Assembly: GCA_025201865.1 (NCBI GenBank)
Contig: MU602794.1
Span: 1,759 to 24,518, forward strand
DNA: 22,760 nucleotides
From: Ramicandelaber brevisporus
Lineage: Eukaryota > Kickxellomycota > Ramicandelaberales > Ramicandelaberaceae
Reading direction: 5' to 3'
Shown: piece after piece, positions 1 to 7,834 of the stretch
Position numbering within the stretch: the first letter of the stretch is position 1
How the letters are laid out: each line of letters starts with the position of its first letter
The notes under the pieces: generated by a model
Databases searched by the model: none
What the model saw: only the letters and a program-made list of their open reading frames with translations
What the model was told of the DNA's origin: nothing
Translations under genes and position numbers: made by a program

Positions 1-492
1 CATGGCAAGGTTGCGGCCACGCCGGACGAGGCCACTCACTACATGAACAACCTTGACTTCCCTGGTGCCGTTGAGGAGATCAAGCAGACCTCGCAGTACT
101 TTAAGCAAAAGTACAATGTCGACAAGGCGTTCGTTTGCGGATTCTGCATGGGCGGCGCTCTGTCCATTGCCAGTGCCGTCCGCACCACCGAATTTGCTGC
201 CGCTGCACCATTCTATGGCATCCCTCCGCTCGCGCTGGCCGACCCGAAGAAGGCCAACTGCCCCATCATGGGCTTCTTTGGCGAGCGTGACAACCATGCA
301 GGCTTCTCTGACCCGGCCGCCGCCAAGAAGCTGGACCAGGCTCTCACCGAAGGCGGCGTTGAGCACGAGATCATCATCTACGACAACGTCGACCACGCCT
401 TCATGAACGCCGACCGCCCGCAGGTCTACAACGCAGAGGTCGCCAAGAAGGCACTTGCCGCCATGATTCAGTTCTTCAACAAGCACCTCTAA
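1..492 (+). CDS. Dienelactone hydrolase family protein, C-terminal part (5' end outside window)
   Basis: An alpha/beta hydrolase of the dienelactone hydrolase (DLH) family, which in bacteria opens the lactone ring of dienelactones. Fungal members are cytosolic and mostly of unknown substrate. The frame is open from base 1, so the Met at 43 is internal. About 163 residues are present against roughly 240 for the family, so about 75 N-terminal residues lie to the left. The nucleophile elbow reads GFCMGG with Cys at 145-147, the cysteine nucleophile typical of DLH rather than the serine of most hydrolases. The other triad members are visible: Asp in GERD (289-291) and His in DHAF (394-396). Stop TAA at 490-492. 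Codons end mostly in C or G, which suggests good expression. The family is certain; the substrate is not known. Confidence 0.92.
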   Translation, partial: HGKVAATPDEATHYMNNLDFPGAVEEIKQTSQYFKQKYNVDKAFVCGFCMGGALSIASAVRTTEFAAAAPFYGIPPLALADPKKANCPIMGFFGERDNHAGFSDPAAAKKLDQALTEGGVEHEIIIYDNVDHAFMNADRPQVYNAEVAKKALAAMIQFFNKHL

Positions 493-946
493 GTGTCTCC
501 CCCACCAATCTAAGCCAGAGTCTTTCATGTAAACTCTTTCAAACTCCTTACTCTGTCTTGTTCTGCATTTATTACTAACGACCTCGCAGTCCCTTGACAC
601 AAACCCCCATAAGGCACCTGCACAAGTATTGGCAACTGCTGCAGATGCTCGTGGTCGGTGAAAGTAGACATTTGATTATTTGAAGCTGGTACTAAATTGC
701 ACCGACATACTATTGTGTAAAAGCTCTCTAAGCAATGTCGATCATTTCTGTCAACTGTTTACTTGGTCCTTAAAGTCGTATTCTAATTCGATGGAAGAGA
801 ACTAGAAAAAGAACTAGGTAGCATTTAGATTCATTGCCAATGCAAGCCAGAATGGAGTGTCAAGCATTCTGCGAATTTCTTTTCTTTTTTGCATTTTACC
901 TCAATCGTCATCACGTCAAGCAACAACAGCAACAGCAACAGCAACG
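493..946. other. Intergenic region between the hydrolase and UFD1
   Basis: This stretch should hold the 3' UTR of the hydrolase and the promoter and leader of UFD1. No coding frame with a recognisable product is present. The last 26 bases before the UFD1 start are a CAACAG-type repeat. An upstream in-frame ATG at 857 would add 30 residues rich in Phe, Leu and Thr-Ala repeats. I treat that part as leader. Confidence 0.55.
921..946 (+). promoter_or_regulatory. CAACAG-rich 5' leader immediately upstream of the UFD1 start
   Basis: Repeated CAACAG/CAACAA ends one base before the ATG at 947. Unstructured CAA-rich leaders generally favour scanning ribosomes in eukaryotes. That this one does so is inference. 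A similar tract precedes the TMBIM gene on the other strand. Confidence 0.4.
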
Positions 947-2530
947 ATGGTTCGCATCCACTACATTGACAGCGACGATGAGGGCAGTACTAGTCCAGCG
1001 AGCTTTAGTGGTTCGGATATGGAGTTCCTCAGCGAGAATGAAGACGACGATATGATGGTTATAGATGACTTTGCTCCATCTCAGCAACAGGCCGCGTCAT
1101 CACGAGCCAGCAACAGAAACAGCACCAACAATAGAGCCTCCTCCTCCTCGAGTAGTAGTGCCCAAGCCGCTGCTACCACCACCACTAACTCTGCTGCTGC
1201 TACTGCTACTGCTACTGCTACTACTCGTCAGAATATGGCCTCAGCTGCAGCACGTCGCCCGCCTCCTCCAGCTTACAACAACAACGGCGGTGGCGGAGGA
1301 TTTGATGGACATGGTGGATTTGGAGCTAGCATAATGCAGGCGATGGCAGCTGCAGCCGGTGGGGCTCGTTCAGGGTGGATGGCATCGATGCGTAGCGGGA
1401 TTAATCCAAACTCAACGTTTTCAGAGCAGTTCCATGCGTATCCCGTAGCAATGTATCCAGGCAAGGATATGGAGCATTTGAATTTGTCTGGACGCATCCT
1501 AATGCCACCGTCATCACTGCATATATTGTCACACATGAATATTGAAATGCCAATGAAGTTTGAGTTAACAAACGTCGGCATTTCCTCAAAGACTACCCAT
1601 GCAGGTGTACTGGAGTTTATTGCAGAAGAGGGCAAAGTATATTTACCCCAGTGGATGATGCGGTCTTTATTGCTAACTCCAGGTGCAATTGTACGCGTTC
1701 GAAATGTGGATATGGGACTGGGTGATTTCATCAAACTCGAACCACAATCTGTTGCGTTTTTGGACATTTCAGACGCACGCGCCGTGTTAGAGAGAGCGCT
1801 GCGAGAATATACAACAATGACAGTAGGCGACGTATTCCCCATTAAATATGGAGATATTCAATTCGATATGAAAGTGCTCGAAACACGTGCCCGCGGCAGT
1901 GGTGCCCGAACATTCTCATTGGAGCAGCAGCTTGCAAACACAGCCAACACCGATGGAAATGTTGGACGTGGCACTGGCATCTCTGTCGTAGAGACTGATT
2001 TGCAAGTAGACTTTGCCCCACCCGTTGGATATGTCGAGCCACAGCGTCCATCCACTCCAGCCCAGAGCACACCTGGCACATCGCGACCGGGATCACGAAT
2101 GGCAGCGGGCAGTGGAATGGATATCAGCCATGCGGTTGTTGAGCCAGTTCAGAAATGGTCACCATTCCAAGGCGCAGGAACATCGCTACGTCCACCCAGC
2201 GCTGCCCCATCTCGTCCATTCAAACGCTCTCCCCTCGCGAACTCCACCCCGTCCAACAAGGGTTCTGAAGAGCCAACTGAGCCAGATGCCGAATCAGTTA
2301 AAGACAAGACACCAAAGCCAATTGTTCTCCGCCCCGGTGAATTGTACTTTGGATGGTCAACTCCTGTCATTGTGGCCGGTGACGATGGTAAAGATAACAA
2401 AGAGGCATCAACGGATTCTCCAGAGTCTGCCGCATCATCAAGGAAATCTGAAGCATTTACTGGAGCTGGTGCCACATTGCGTAGACGTAAAGATCAGCGT
2501 CCATCATCTACTCCCTCAAATAGACCTTAA
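947..2530 (+). CDS. UFD1: UFD1, ubiquitin-binding cofactor of the p97/Cdc48 segregase, with a long N-terminal extension
   Basis: UFD1 pairs with NPL4 and recruits Cdc48/p97 to polyubiquitinated substrates for extraction and ER-associated degradation. The start at 947 gives 527 residues; an in-frame ATG at 857 is possible but adds an unlikely leader-like segment. The UFD1 core spans about residues 158-358, with the family-typical strings THAGVLEFIAEEGKVYLP, QWMMRSLLL and VDFAPPVGYVEP. Two p97-binding SHP boxes of the form FxGxGxxL follow, FQGAGTSL (2165-2188) and FTGAGATL (2456-2479). Human UFD1 starts almost directly at the core, whereas here about 155 residues precede it. These comprise an acidic start with a SUMO-interaction-like MMVIDD (1052-1069), Ser/Thr/Ala repeats, a PPAY motif (1265-1276) and a Gly-rich stretch. 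The last 50 or so residues are Ser-rich and basic. Identity is very secure; extension function is unknown. Confidence 0.95.
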   Translation: MVRIHYIDSDDEGSTSPASFSGSDMEFLSENEDDDMMVIDDFAPSQQQAASSRASNRNSTNNRASSSSSSSAQAAATTTTNSAAATATATATTRQNMASAAARRPPPPAYNNNGGGGGFDGHGGFGASIMQAMAAAAGGARSGWMASMRSGINPNSTFSEQFHAYPVAMYPGKDMEHLNLSGRILMPPSSLHILSHMNIEMPMKFELTNVGISSKTTHAGVLEFIAEEGKVYLPQWMMRSLLLTPGAIVRVRNVDMGLGDFIKLEPQSVAFLDISDARAVLERALREYTTMTVGDVFPIKYGDIQFDMKVLETRARGSGARTFSLEQQLANTANTDGNVGRGTGISVVETDLQVDFAPPVGYVEPQRPSTPAQSTPGTSRPGSRMAAGSGMDISHAVVEPVQKWSPFQGAGTSLRPPSAAPSRPFKRSPLANSTPSNKGSEEPTEPDAESVKDKTPKPIVLRPGELYFGWSTPVIVAGDDGKDNKEASTDSPESAASSRKSEAFTGAGATLRRRKDQRPSSTPSNRP

Positions 2531-2639
2531 TTATTCCTAATTGTTTTTTCTTGTTCTTCAAAGAGACTTATACGCGATTAAGTGAAGTAAATGACGAGGA
2601 GGATTTAAGTGTTGCAATGGTAATAGTGTATAGAGTGAT

Positions 2640-2645
2640 AATAAA
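2640..2645 (+). terminator. Poly(A) signal AATAAA, probable UFD1 3' end
   Basis: A canonical AATAAA lies about 110 bases after the UFD1 stop, in the 192-bp gap before the convergent NADH dehydrogenase stop. The assignment rests on position only. Confidence 0.4.
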
Positions 2646-2662
2646 GAATATACAGGATAGCC

Positions 2663-2698
2663 GTGATAGAAGTGACAGAAGTGATCGAAGTGATCGAA
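2663..2698 (+). repeat. Four tandem copies of a 9-bp unit
   Basis: The units are GTGATAGAA, GTGACAGAA, GTGATCGAA and GTGATCGAA, end to end, in the 3' region shared by two convergent genes. It is a short minisatellite with no evident function. Confidence 0.8.
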
Positions 2699-2722
2699 TG
2701 CAAATGAAAAGAATCGCCTGTT

Positions 2723-4276
2723 TTAGAACTTGGAAATGTCTCGGCCAAGCAGCCAGGTAAGGAACCAGAAGCCAGGAATGAGAATCTTGTTACGAATAGA
2801 GACAGCGTTGGTCATATAAGCCGAGCGCCAGAAGAGCCATGCGCCAAGTCCCGACGCACGCACTCGTAAATTGGACAAAACGCCTCCGGCCTCCTCTGGT
2901 TCAGGCGCATTTGGATCGTGTGGATGAGTTGGCATTGGCTTCAGCTCGAACAATGCACGCCATCCACCAACGTACGCCAAACTGCCCATGTGATGATAGC
3001 TAAACGGAGGTGGCGAGGTTGGAATCTCAGAGGGAGACTGCCTGACAGCGGCATTGAGAGTCTTGGCCAAATACTTGCCTTGCTGCTTGGCGACTTGACC
3101 CGTGGCTGGCAGCTCGTAGTTTTGGATTGTGCCGCAATCGCCAAGCACATACACGCCGTCAATGGGTTTATTGGTTTGTACATCAAATGGCCGCAATGAT
3201 GCATCAGTGACCACACGCTTGCGTCCATCCTTGACAACACTGGCACCAATTCGCTCAATCAGTGGCACTTCTGTAATACCCGTGGCCCAAATGAGCATTC
3301 CGTATGGCACCTCTTCTTCACCGTTAACAACAGCAGCAGCAGCAGTGCTATTAGAAGCAGCAGTGGCATCAGCAGGTTTGCCATGCTTGAGATACAGATG
3401 AGTGGCAGATACTGACTTGATGGATGTGCTTGTCTTAATCTCAATGCCTTGACGACGGAATCGATTCGTTGCATAGTCAGCCAACTTCTTGTCAAATGAG
3501 CCCAGCACTGTAGGAGCCACATCATAGATACTAATCTTGGCATGTGCGACGACATCGACAAACAAGCCACGGAGATCTTCATGGATCAAGTCATGCAGCT
3601 CAGCGCCATACTCCATACCAGTTGGACCACCGCCTACAATGGCGAAATGCAGCAGTCTCTTCTTCTCTTCGTCAGTTACATGTGGCTGCGAGGCACGCTC
3701 GAAGCACTCAATGACTCGGGATCGAATCCGGCGGGCATCTTCGATATCCTTGAGGAAGAAGGCATGCTGTGAAACACCAGGTGTGTTGAATGTGTTTGAA
3801 CGCGCTCCAACGGCAACTACGAGCTGATCGTACTCAATGTCAAACGCTGCTGGGTTTGTGCTGCTCCCGTCGGCGGCAGATTCAGCGGCGCTTGTTGGAG
3901 ATAAGCCAGTCGCGTTGCTCACACACTTGACGATCCGTTTGCCAAAATCGATGTCTTCGCACTTGGCCAGATACACGTGCGTGTTGCTGCTAGCGAGCTT
4001 AGAGTTGCGTATTGGCTCCAAGGTGCATCTTGGCTCAAGCGTACCACAAGCAGCGCTGGCCAGCAATGGCGTGAAGACAAAGTAATTGCGAGGCGAGATG
4101 ACCACCGTGTCAAAGAGGCGAGTGTCGACGTTGCGCAGTGCCTCGAACGCGGCGAAGCCACTGCCGAGAATAACAAGACGCTGCCGCTGCTCTGACTTGG
4201 CTGCAGACTTGACGAACAGCGAGCGACGCGCCGTGGCAAGGACAGATGATGTGGATTGTCGAAGAGATGTCAGCAT
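2723..4276 (-). CDS. Alternative (type II) NADH:ubiquinone oxidoreductase, mitochondrial
   Basis: A single-subunit FAD enzyme that passes electrons from NADH to ubiquinone without pumping protons, on a face of the inner mitochondrial membrane. It has 517 residues, normal for the family. The N-terminus (about 1-30) is Ser/Arg/Ala-rich without acids, a good mitochondrial presequence. The first Rossmann motif is LGSGFAAF (37-44), the second VGGGPTGMEYGAEL (214-227), with LIWATGI (328-334) and the FAD-binding VYVLGD (375-380). The acid ending beta-2 of the second Rossmann fold is Asp252; an acid there usually goes with NADH rather than NADPH. The C-terminus has the family's membrane-anchoring end, FWRSAYMT to GRDISKF. 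No EF-hand insertion is present, so no direct calcium control is expected. Whether it faces the matrix or the intermembrane space cannot be told from sequence alone. It shares a 494-bp divergent promoter region with the next gene. Confidence 0.96.
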   Translation of the reverse strand: MLTSLRQSTSSVLATARRSLFVKSAAKSEQRQRLVILGSGFAAFEALRNVDTRLFDTVVISPRNYFVFTPLLASAACGTLEPRCTLEPIRNSKLASSNTHVYLAKCEDIDFGKRIVKCVSNATGLSPTSAAESAADGSSTNPAAFDIEYDQLVVAVGARSNTFNTPGVSQHAFFLKDIEDARRIRSRVIECFERASQPHVTDEEKKRLLHFAIVGGGPTGMEYGAELHDLIHEDLRGLFVDVVAHAKISIYDVAPTVLGSFDKKLADYATNRFRRQGIEIKTSTSIKSVSATHLYLKHGKPADATAASNSTAAAAVVNGEEEVPYGMLIWATGITEVPLIERIGASVVKDGRKRVVTDASLRPFDVQTNKPIDGVYVLGDCGTIQNYELPATGQVAKQQGKYLAKTLNAAVRQSPSEIPTSPPPFSYHHMGSLAYVGGWRALFELKPMPTHPHDPNAPEPEEAGGVLSNLRVRASGLGAWLFWRSAYMTNAVSIRNKILIPGFWFLTWLLGRDISKF

Positions 4277-4770
4277 GATGAATGTTTGAGCTAGTGTTTC
4301 TTATTATTTTTAATGCTGAGGTTTGAGATGAGAGTTTTTTGGGCTGCAGATGAGCGGCTCCGTTGAGGCAGCCCAAGGTGCTTTTATTTACCACAAGGGG
4401 GAAATGCGACTAACAAAGGAGGATCCGCCCGAGTGGCAACGCCATCTCCTTGCAATCCGACCCAATCCGTACAATGTGCAGCCAAATGTTCTCCCAAAGT
4501 TCGACTGCGAAAACCGGACCGCTGCTCGGTGTAACGTTAGTGAGTGACAAGCCTTGAACTCGGGTCACCACTTGAATATCAGACTCCGCTCGGTTGTGTA
4601 ACCACCACTGTCAATAGCTATTCGTTGTGGTATGCAACTTGCACACTTTTCTTCCCCCCCCTTCTCCTTCTCTCTTTGACAGAAGAATAGCTCTCATCAA
4701 CACTTCTTCCTTTTCCCCCTTTCTCACTACCTGCAGCTTGTTGGTTCGTTTGCTCGCCTGCTAACTGGAG
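4277..4770. other. Divergent promoter region between the NADH dehydrogenase and the UIM protein
   Basis: The starts of two divergent genes flank these 494 bases, so both promoters and leaders should lie here. The right half ends in a pyrimidine-rich stretch (about 4650-4735), a common leader composition in fungi. A 65-codon frame at 4350-4547 has no recognisable features and overlaps other frames; I do not call it a gene. I see no clear TATA box or tRNA. Confidence 0.55.
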
Positions 4771-4839
4771 ATGGACCTTCGCCAGTGGCAGATGCAGCTC
4801 GAGCAAGAGCAGCAGCTCTCTCATCAACAGCAAAAACAA

Positions 4840-4887
<48 letters not shown>

Positions 4888-6012
4888 GCTGGTCCTCTCG
4901 TTAAAGATGGCCGCAAGTTTGATAACATTCACGATGCCGACAGCTTCATGGCCTTGCATGACAACCGGCGCCTGGCTGCTCTCGGTGCCTCCTTACAAGA
5001 TCCCTCCACCCACTCCACAGCTTGTGTCGAGCTCTATCAGTGGCTCAACGAGCGAGACTGCAGCTTCCAGCTCACCCAGCGAAATCTCTTCAAGTGCATA
5101 AAGACCGTCGCCAGGCTCGCCGGTCAGCCCGGTTATGATATCAGCGTCCTGTGGCAAATCATCCATGCTGCCAACTTCCATCGGGAGGACTTCTTTGATG
5201 AATATGCGGAAATGATAGCACGCTGGTACAAGCGGCTGTCGGTGATGGTGGCAGAGCCAACTTATGCCGCGGAAAGGGAGGCATTGGACGATGACTTCGA
5301 TGACCTCGACGTTGGCGTTGATGGCGGGACTGGCGTCCCTCTTCACACCTCAATGTATGCAGATGGCGCTGAAGGCTACGATGACCTCTCTCACTCTGGA
5401 TACAACGCCGACAATGGGTTCGGCGAGCTCGACATGATGGGCGACGAGGGTGACGAAGGCAGCGAGGGCGATCAAGCTCTTATCCAGGCGCTGGCTGCTT
5501 CATTGGCCGATCCACCCGAGATTGATCCAGATACAATGAGTGATAATGAGTGGTACCAAGCTGCCGATCCCGACGCCAGCTCAGTCTCGTCGGCATCATC
5601 ATTCTCACTCTGCGACGCCCATTCTTCCGACGGAGACATCCCAGGATTTGCACGGAAACAGCCGTCGCCGCCGCCACTCTCCTCTCACGCTCGCACCACT
5701 GCCTGGCTGCAATCCAGATTTACTACTGGCGACATTGCCGATGACGACGATTCTGAAGCGTGGGACGGAGTCTGTCCTCCTTCATGCGGATGTGGCTACT
5801 CTGAGGCTCATGCTTCAGCAGCTCGTGTCCCAACCTTTAACCCTTATAGCCAAGCATCTCAAGGCCACCGTCCAATCTGTGCCGCATCAAGAAAACGGAA
5901 CCGTGCCCCGAGCTCTTCCTCCTCCTCCTCCCCTTCCCCTTCTCCTTCAACTTCTGCATCATCCGAGGACCTGACAAACTATCACCCACACCAGCGTCGC
6001 CGACTAAACTGA
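4771..6012 (+). CDS. Unrecognised polyQ protein with a ubiquitin-interacting motif
   Basis: I do not recognise this 413-residue protein as a named family. In order it shows: a Gln-rich start with 17 uninterrupted Gln (23-39); a mixed-polarity segment predicted helical by eye, about 50-170, with Trp/Phe/Tyr core residues (for example ELYQWLNERD and EMIARWYKRL); an acidic region (about 175-235); a ubiquitin-interacting motif LIQALAASL (237-245) preceded by Glu/Asp and matching hydrophobic-x-x-Ala-hydrophobic-x-x-Ser-hydrophobic; a disordered acidic/Ser region; a small CPPSCGCG cluster; and a basic tail (SRKRNR, HQRRR) that could be a nuclear signal. The helical segment plus UIM recalls ubiquitin adaptors of the VHS-UIM type, but I see no VHS signature. 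The start is the first ATG after a pyrimidine-rich leader. Coding status is supported by the non-repetitive helical segment. Confidence 0.8.
4837..4887 (+). repeat. CAG/CAA microsatellite encoding 17 Gln
   Basis: Mixed CAA and CAG codons, mostly alternating as CAACAG, encode residues 23-39 of the UIM protein. The mixed codons should make it less prone to slippage than a pure CAG run. Confidence 0.9.
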
Positions 6013-6114
6013 TGCCCTCTTTACTCTCTTTATATTGCGCTCTTTATCTTTAATGTCGTTCATCTTATCATCTTCCTAGTGTTATTATCAAATTGAAAGT
6101 TCGCAAAGCTAAAT

Positions 6115-6591
6115 TTAAAAGGCAGCGGCCAGAGCAGCGAAGGCAGCAACGGCACCAACAGCAGGAACGGCACCAGCGACGGCGCCGCTCGAGCTCTTGG
6201 AGTTGCCATCAGATGGCTTGCTAGCGCTGGTTGGCTGCGACTTGTCGTCGCTCTTGTTGGTTGGAGCAGGGGTGGTCTGGCTTGGGGCAGAGGACTTCTC
6301 AGCAGCAGCCTGGCGAGCAGCAAGGTCACAGTAGGTGGTTACGCTACCATCCCAGTTCTTGGCCTCAGAGCCAACAATCGGGTCGTCAGTGCACTGCAGA
6401 TAGCAGAGTCTGATGGCCTTGGCGGCGTCGCACCGGCAACCCCAGTTGTCGTGAACGCACATGCTATCGGCGCTCTTGCCATTGCTCATACACAGGTCGT
6501 AGACGGCCTGGTTCGCGCACTCGGCCTGGACAGCTGGAGTAACGGCGGCAATGAGAGCAGCAGCAGCGGCAAGCGCGAAGGTAGTCTTCAT
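6115..6591 (-). CDS. Secreted eight-cysteine protein with a GPI-anchor signal, probable cell-wall protein
   Basis: A 158-residue precursor. The start at 6591 is chosen over an upstream in-frame ATG at 6903 because it opens directly into a signal peptide (MKTTFALAAAAALIAAV, cleavage near AVQA-E at residue 23) and has a good CAAACA-ATG context. The mature N-terminal domain (about 24-92) has eight cysteines, including a CxC pair (WGCRC) and C-x3-C (LCYLQC). This spacing resembles a common fungal family of small GPI-anchored proteins and is only loosely CFEM-like. A Ser/Thr/Pro/Lys-rich stalk follows, suited to O-mannosylation. A Ser-Ser-Gly omega-site region and about 20 hydrophobic Ala/Val/Gly/Phe residues at the very C-terminus form a GPI signal. 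The protein should sit at the plasma membrane or in the wall. Its biochemical role is not known. It converges on the UIM gene with 102 bp between stops. Confidence 0.88.
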   Translation of the reverse strand: MKTTFALAAAAALIAAVTPAVQAECANQAVYDLCMSNGKSADSMCVHDNWGCRCDAAKAIRLCYLQCTDDPIVGSEAKNWDGSVTTYCDLAARQAAAEKSSAPSQTTPAPTNKSDDKSQPTSASKPSDGNSKSSSGAVAGAVPAVGAVAAFAALAAAF

Positions 6592-7834
6592 TTGTTTGCT
6601 TGGAGATCTTCTGTTTGGTAGTAGGAGCAGTAGTAGGAGTAGTGGAGGGAGGAGTAGAGACGGGGGATTAGCGATCGGAAAAGGAAGAGCTGTAGCTGTG
6701 GGAGGAAGAGCTGTGTGAAGTCCTTTTTTATCAACAAGAGCCCGCACACGCACACAAACAAAAATATCGAGCCGTTGACTCGTTGTAACTGTCGGAGCTC
6801 CGTCACTAACCATTGGCTCGGACTGTTTATTGGGCTGGCTCCTTGCCATGACGTTGTGCGCATTCCTAGTACCTCGTGCATTGCGAGGCTTGCATTCAGA
6901 CAATCTGTCTAAACAGTTGCAATCCCCCTTTTAAAACGACAACGAGTTGCCGCTGTTTTCAAGTCCACACACCCTTTTATTAAAAGAAACAAAAACAAAA
7001 AACAAAAAAAACAACCACAGAACACGGATTTAGAAGCACCAAGAGACTGCGCTGTTTTCGGCTTGACATCTGACGCGGATCTCAGATTAGCTGCTTTTTT
7101 GACACATGCCCGATCTCTGATACAACTCCGCCTTGATTTTACACGCGCATGCCTGTGTTCATCCGAGTTTCATCCGCGAACCATTATTGCGCAAGTCTTC
7201 ACCATCGAGAGAGAGAGAGAGAAAGAGAGAGAGATGGGCGATCGCGGTACCGCCCATTCATTCACATCCGCACGGCTTATCAGGACTGCGCTCACAGCAG
7301 CTCTAACAGCCTCGTTTTTTTTTTCTCTCTCTTTTACCATTATAAATTCCTTGTGTGTGCAATTCGGATCGAGCATTTCGCCGTTGCTTGTGCCATCCGC
7401 CATCTTGACCTCTCTCCCTCTCTCTTTTTTCCATTCTTCGATTCCACGCGACTTGATTTTGTGTCATATCTGTCTAAATATATAGCGTCAGCCAATAACT
7501 TTACTGCCCTCTACTCTCGCCTCACGCTTTGGTACTCTCGCACACTCACACAAGCACGGTCTCTTTCTCTCTTGTTTTTCTCTCCGTGTCTCTCCTCTAT
7601 CTTCAGTGTGCGAACGCGGAGCCAAATTCCTGCAAGTGTGCGACCGATTCACTCTGTTCATTGCTGTAATACGCACGCGTGCGAGTGAGAGTGTGTACGA
7701 GTTTCCTCATCTACTTTTCTGCCCTTTGCTCATCTACTGGTCTCTTATTCTCCGTCTTTTTTCTTCTTCCTCTATTTCCTCTTCTCCCATTGTGTATAGT
7801 GTATAGCTCTGACTTCCTGGAATTTACATTACAA
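6592..7834. other. Long divergent promoter and leader region between the GPI protein and the arrestin
   Basis: These 1.24 kb separate two divergent starts. On the minus strand, GATAAAAAAGG near 6722-6732 is a TATA-like box about 130 bases before the GPI-protein start, and the stretch between is pyrimidine-rich. On the plus strand, TTATAAATTCC near 7340 is a TATA-like box, followed by some 450 bases of CT-rich sequence up to the arrestin start. An A-rich, Py-poor block lies at about 6976-7016. Two frames (7063-7485 and 7149-7688) read through the CT-rich DNA but have low-complexity composition and no recognisable domain. I see no RNA gene. Confidence 0.6.
7207..7234 (+). repeat. GA dinucleotide microsatellite
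   Basis: A (GA)n run with one AA interruption, inside the arrestin upstream region. GA tracts can be nucleosome-poor promoter elements, but no function is shown here. Confidence 0.85.

Noticed and set aside
857-946. Upstream in-frame ATG of UFD1, adding 30 residues
   Set aside because: The added residues are a Phe/Leu stretch and Thr-Ala repeats read from a CAACAG tract, typical of leader DNA. The ATG at 947 begins an acidic protein-like segment.
1273-1842. 189-codon minus-strand ORF inside UFD1
   Set aside because: It is a shadow of the UFD1 coding frame, and its translation has no recognisable domain.
6592-6903. Longer N-terminus for the GPI protein
   Set aside because: The internal Met at 6591 opens directly into a signal peptide, and the upstream part has no protein-like character.
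7063-7688. Two plus-strand ORFs in the arrestin upstream region
   Set aside because: Composition is that of CT/GA repeats (Ser, Phe, Leu, Arg-Glu runs), with no domain. Better explained as leader or promoter DNA.
7590-7800. Possible 5'-UTR intron acceptor sites (CT tract plus CAG or TAG) before the arrestin
   Set aside because: No matching donor such as GTAAGT or GTATGT is seen upstream. CT-rich leaders alone give this appearance.
7679-7834. Arrestin start at 7679 with a hydrophobic N-terminal segment
   Set aside because: The segment is translated from CT-rich leader, and arrestins are cytosolic without a signal sequence. The ATG at 7835 has a better context.
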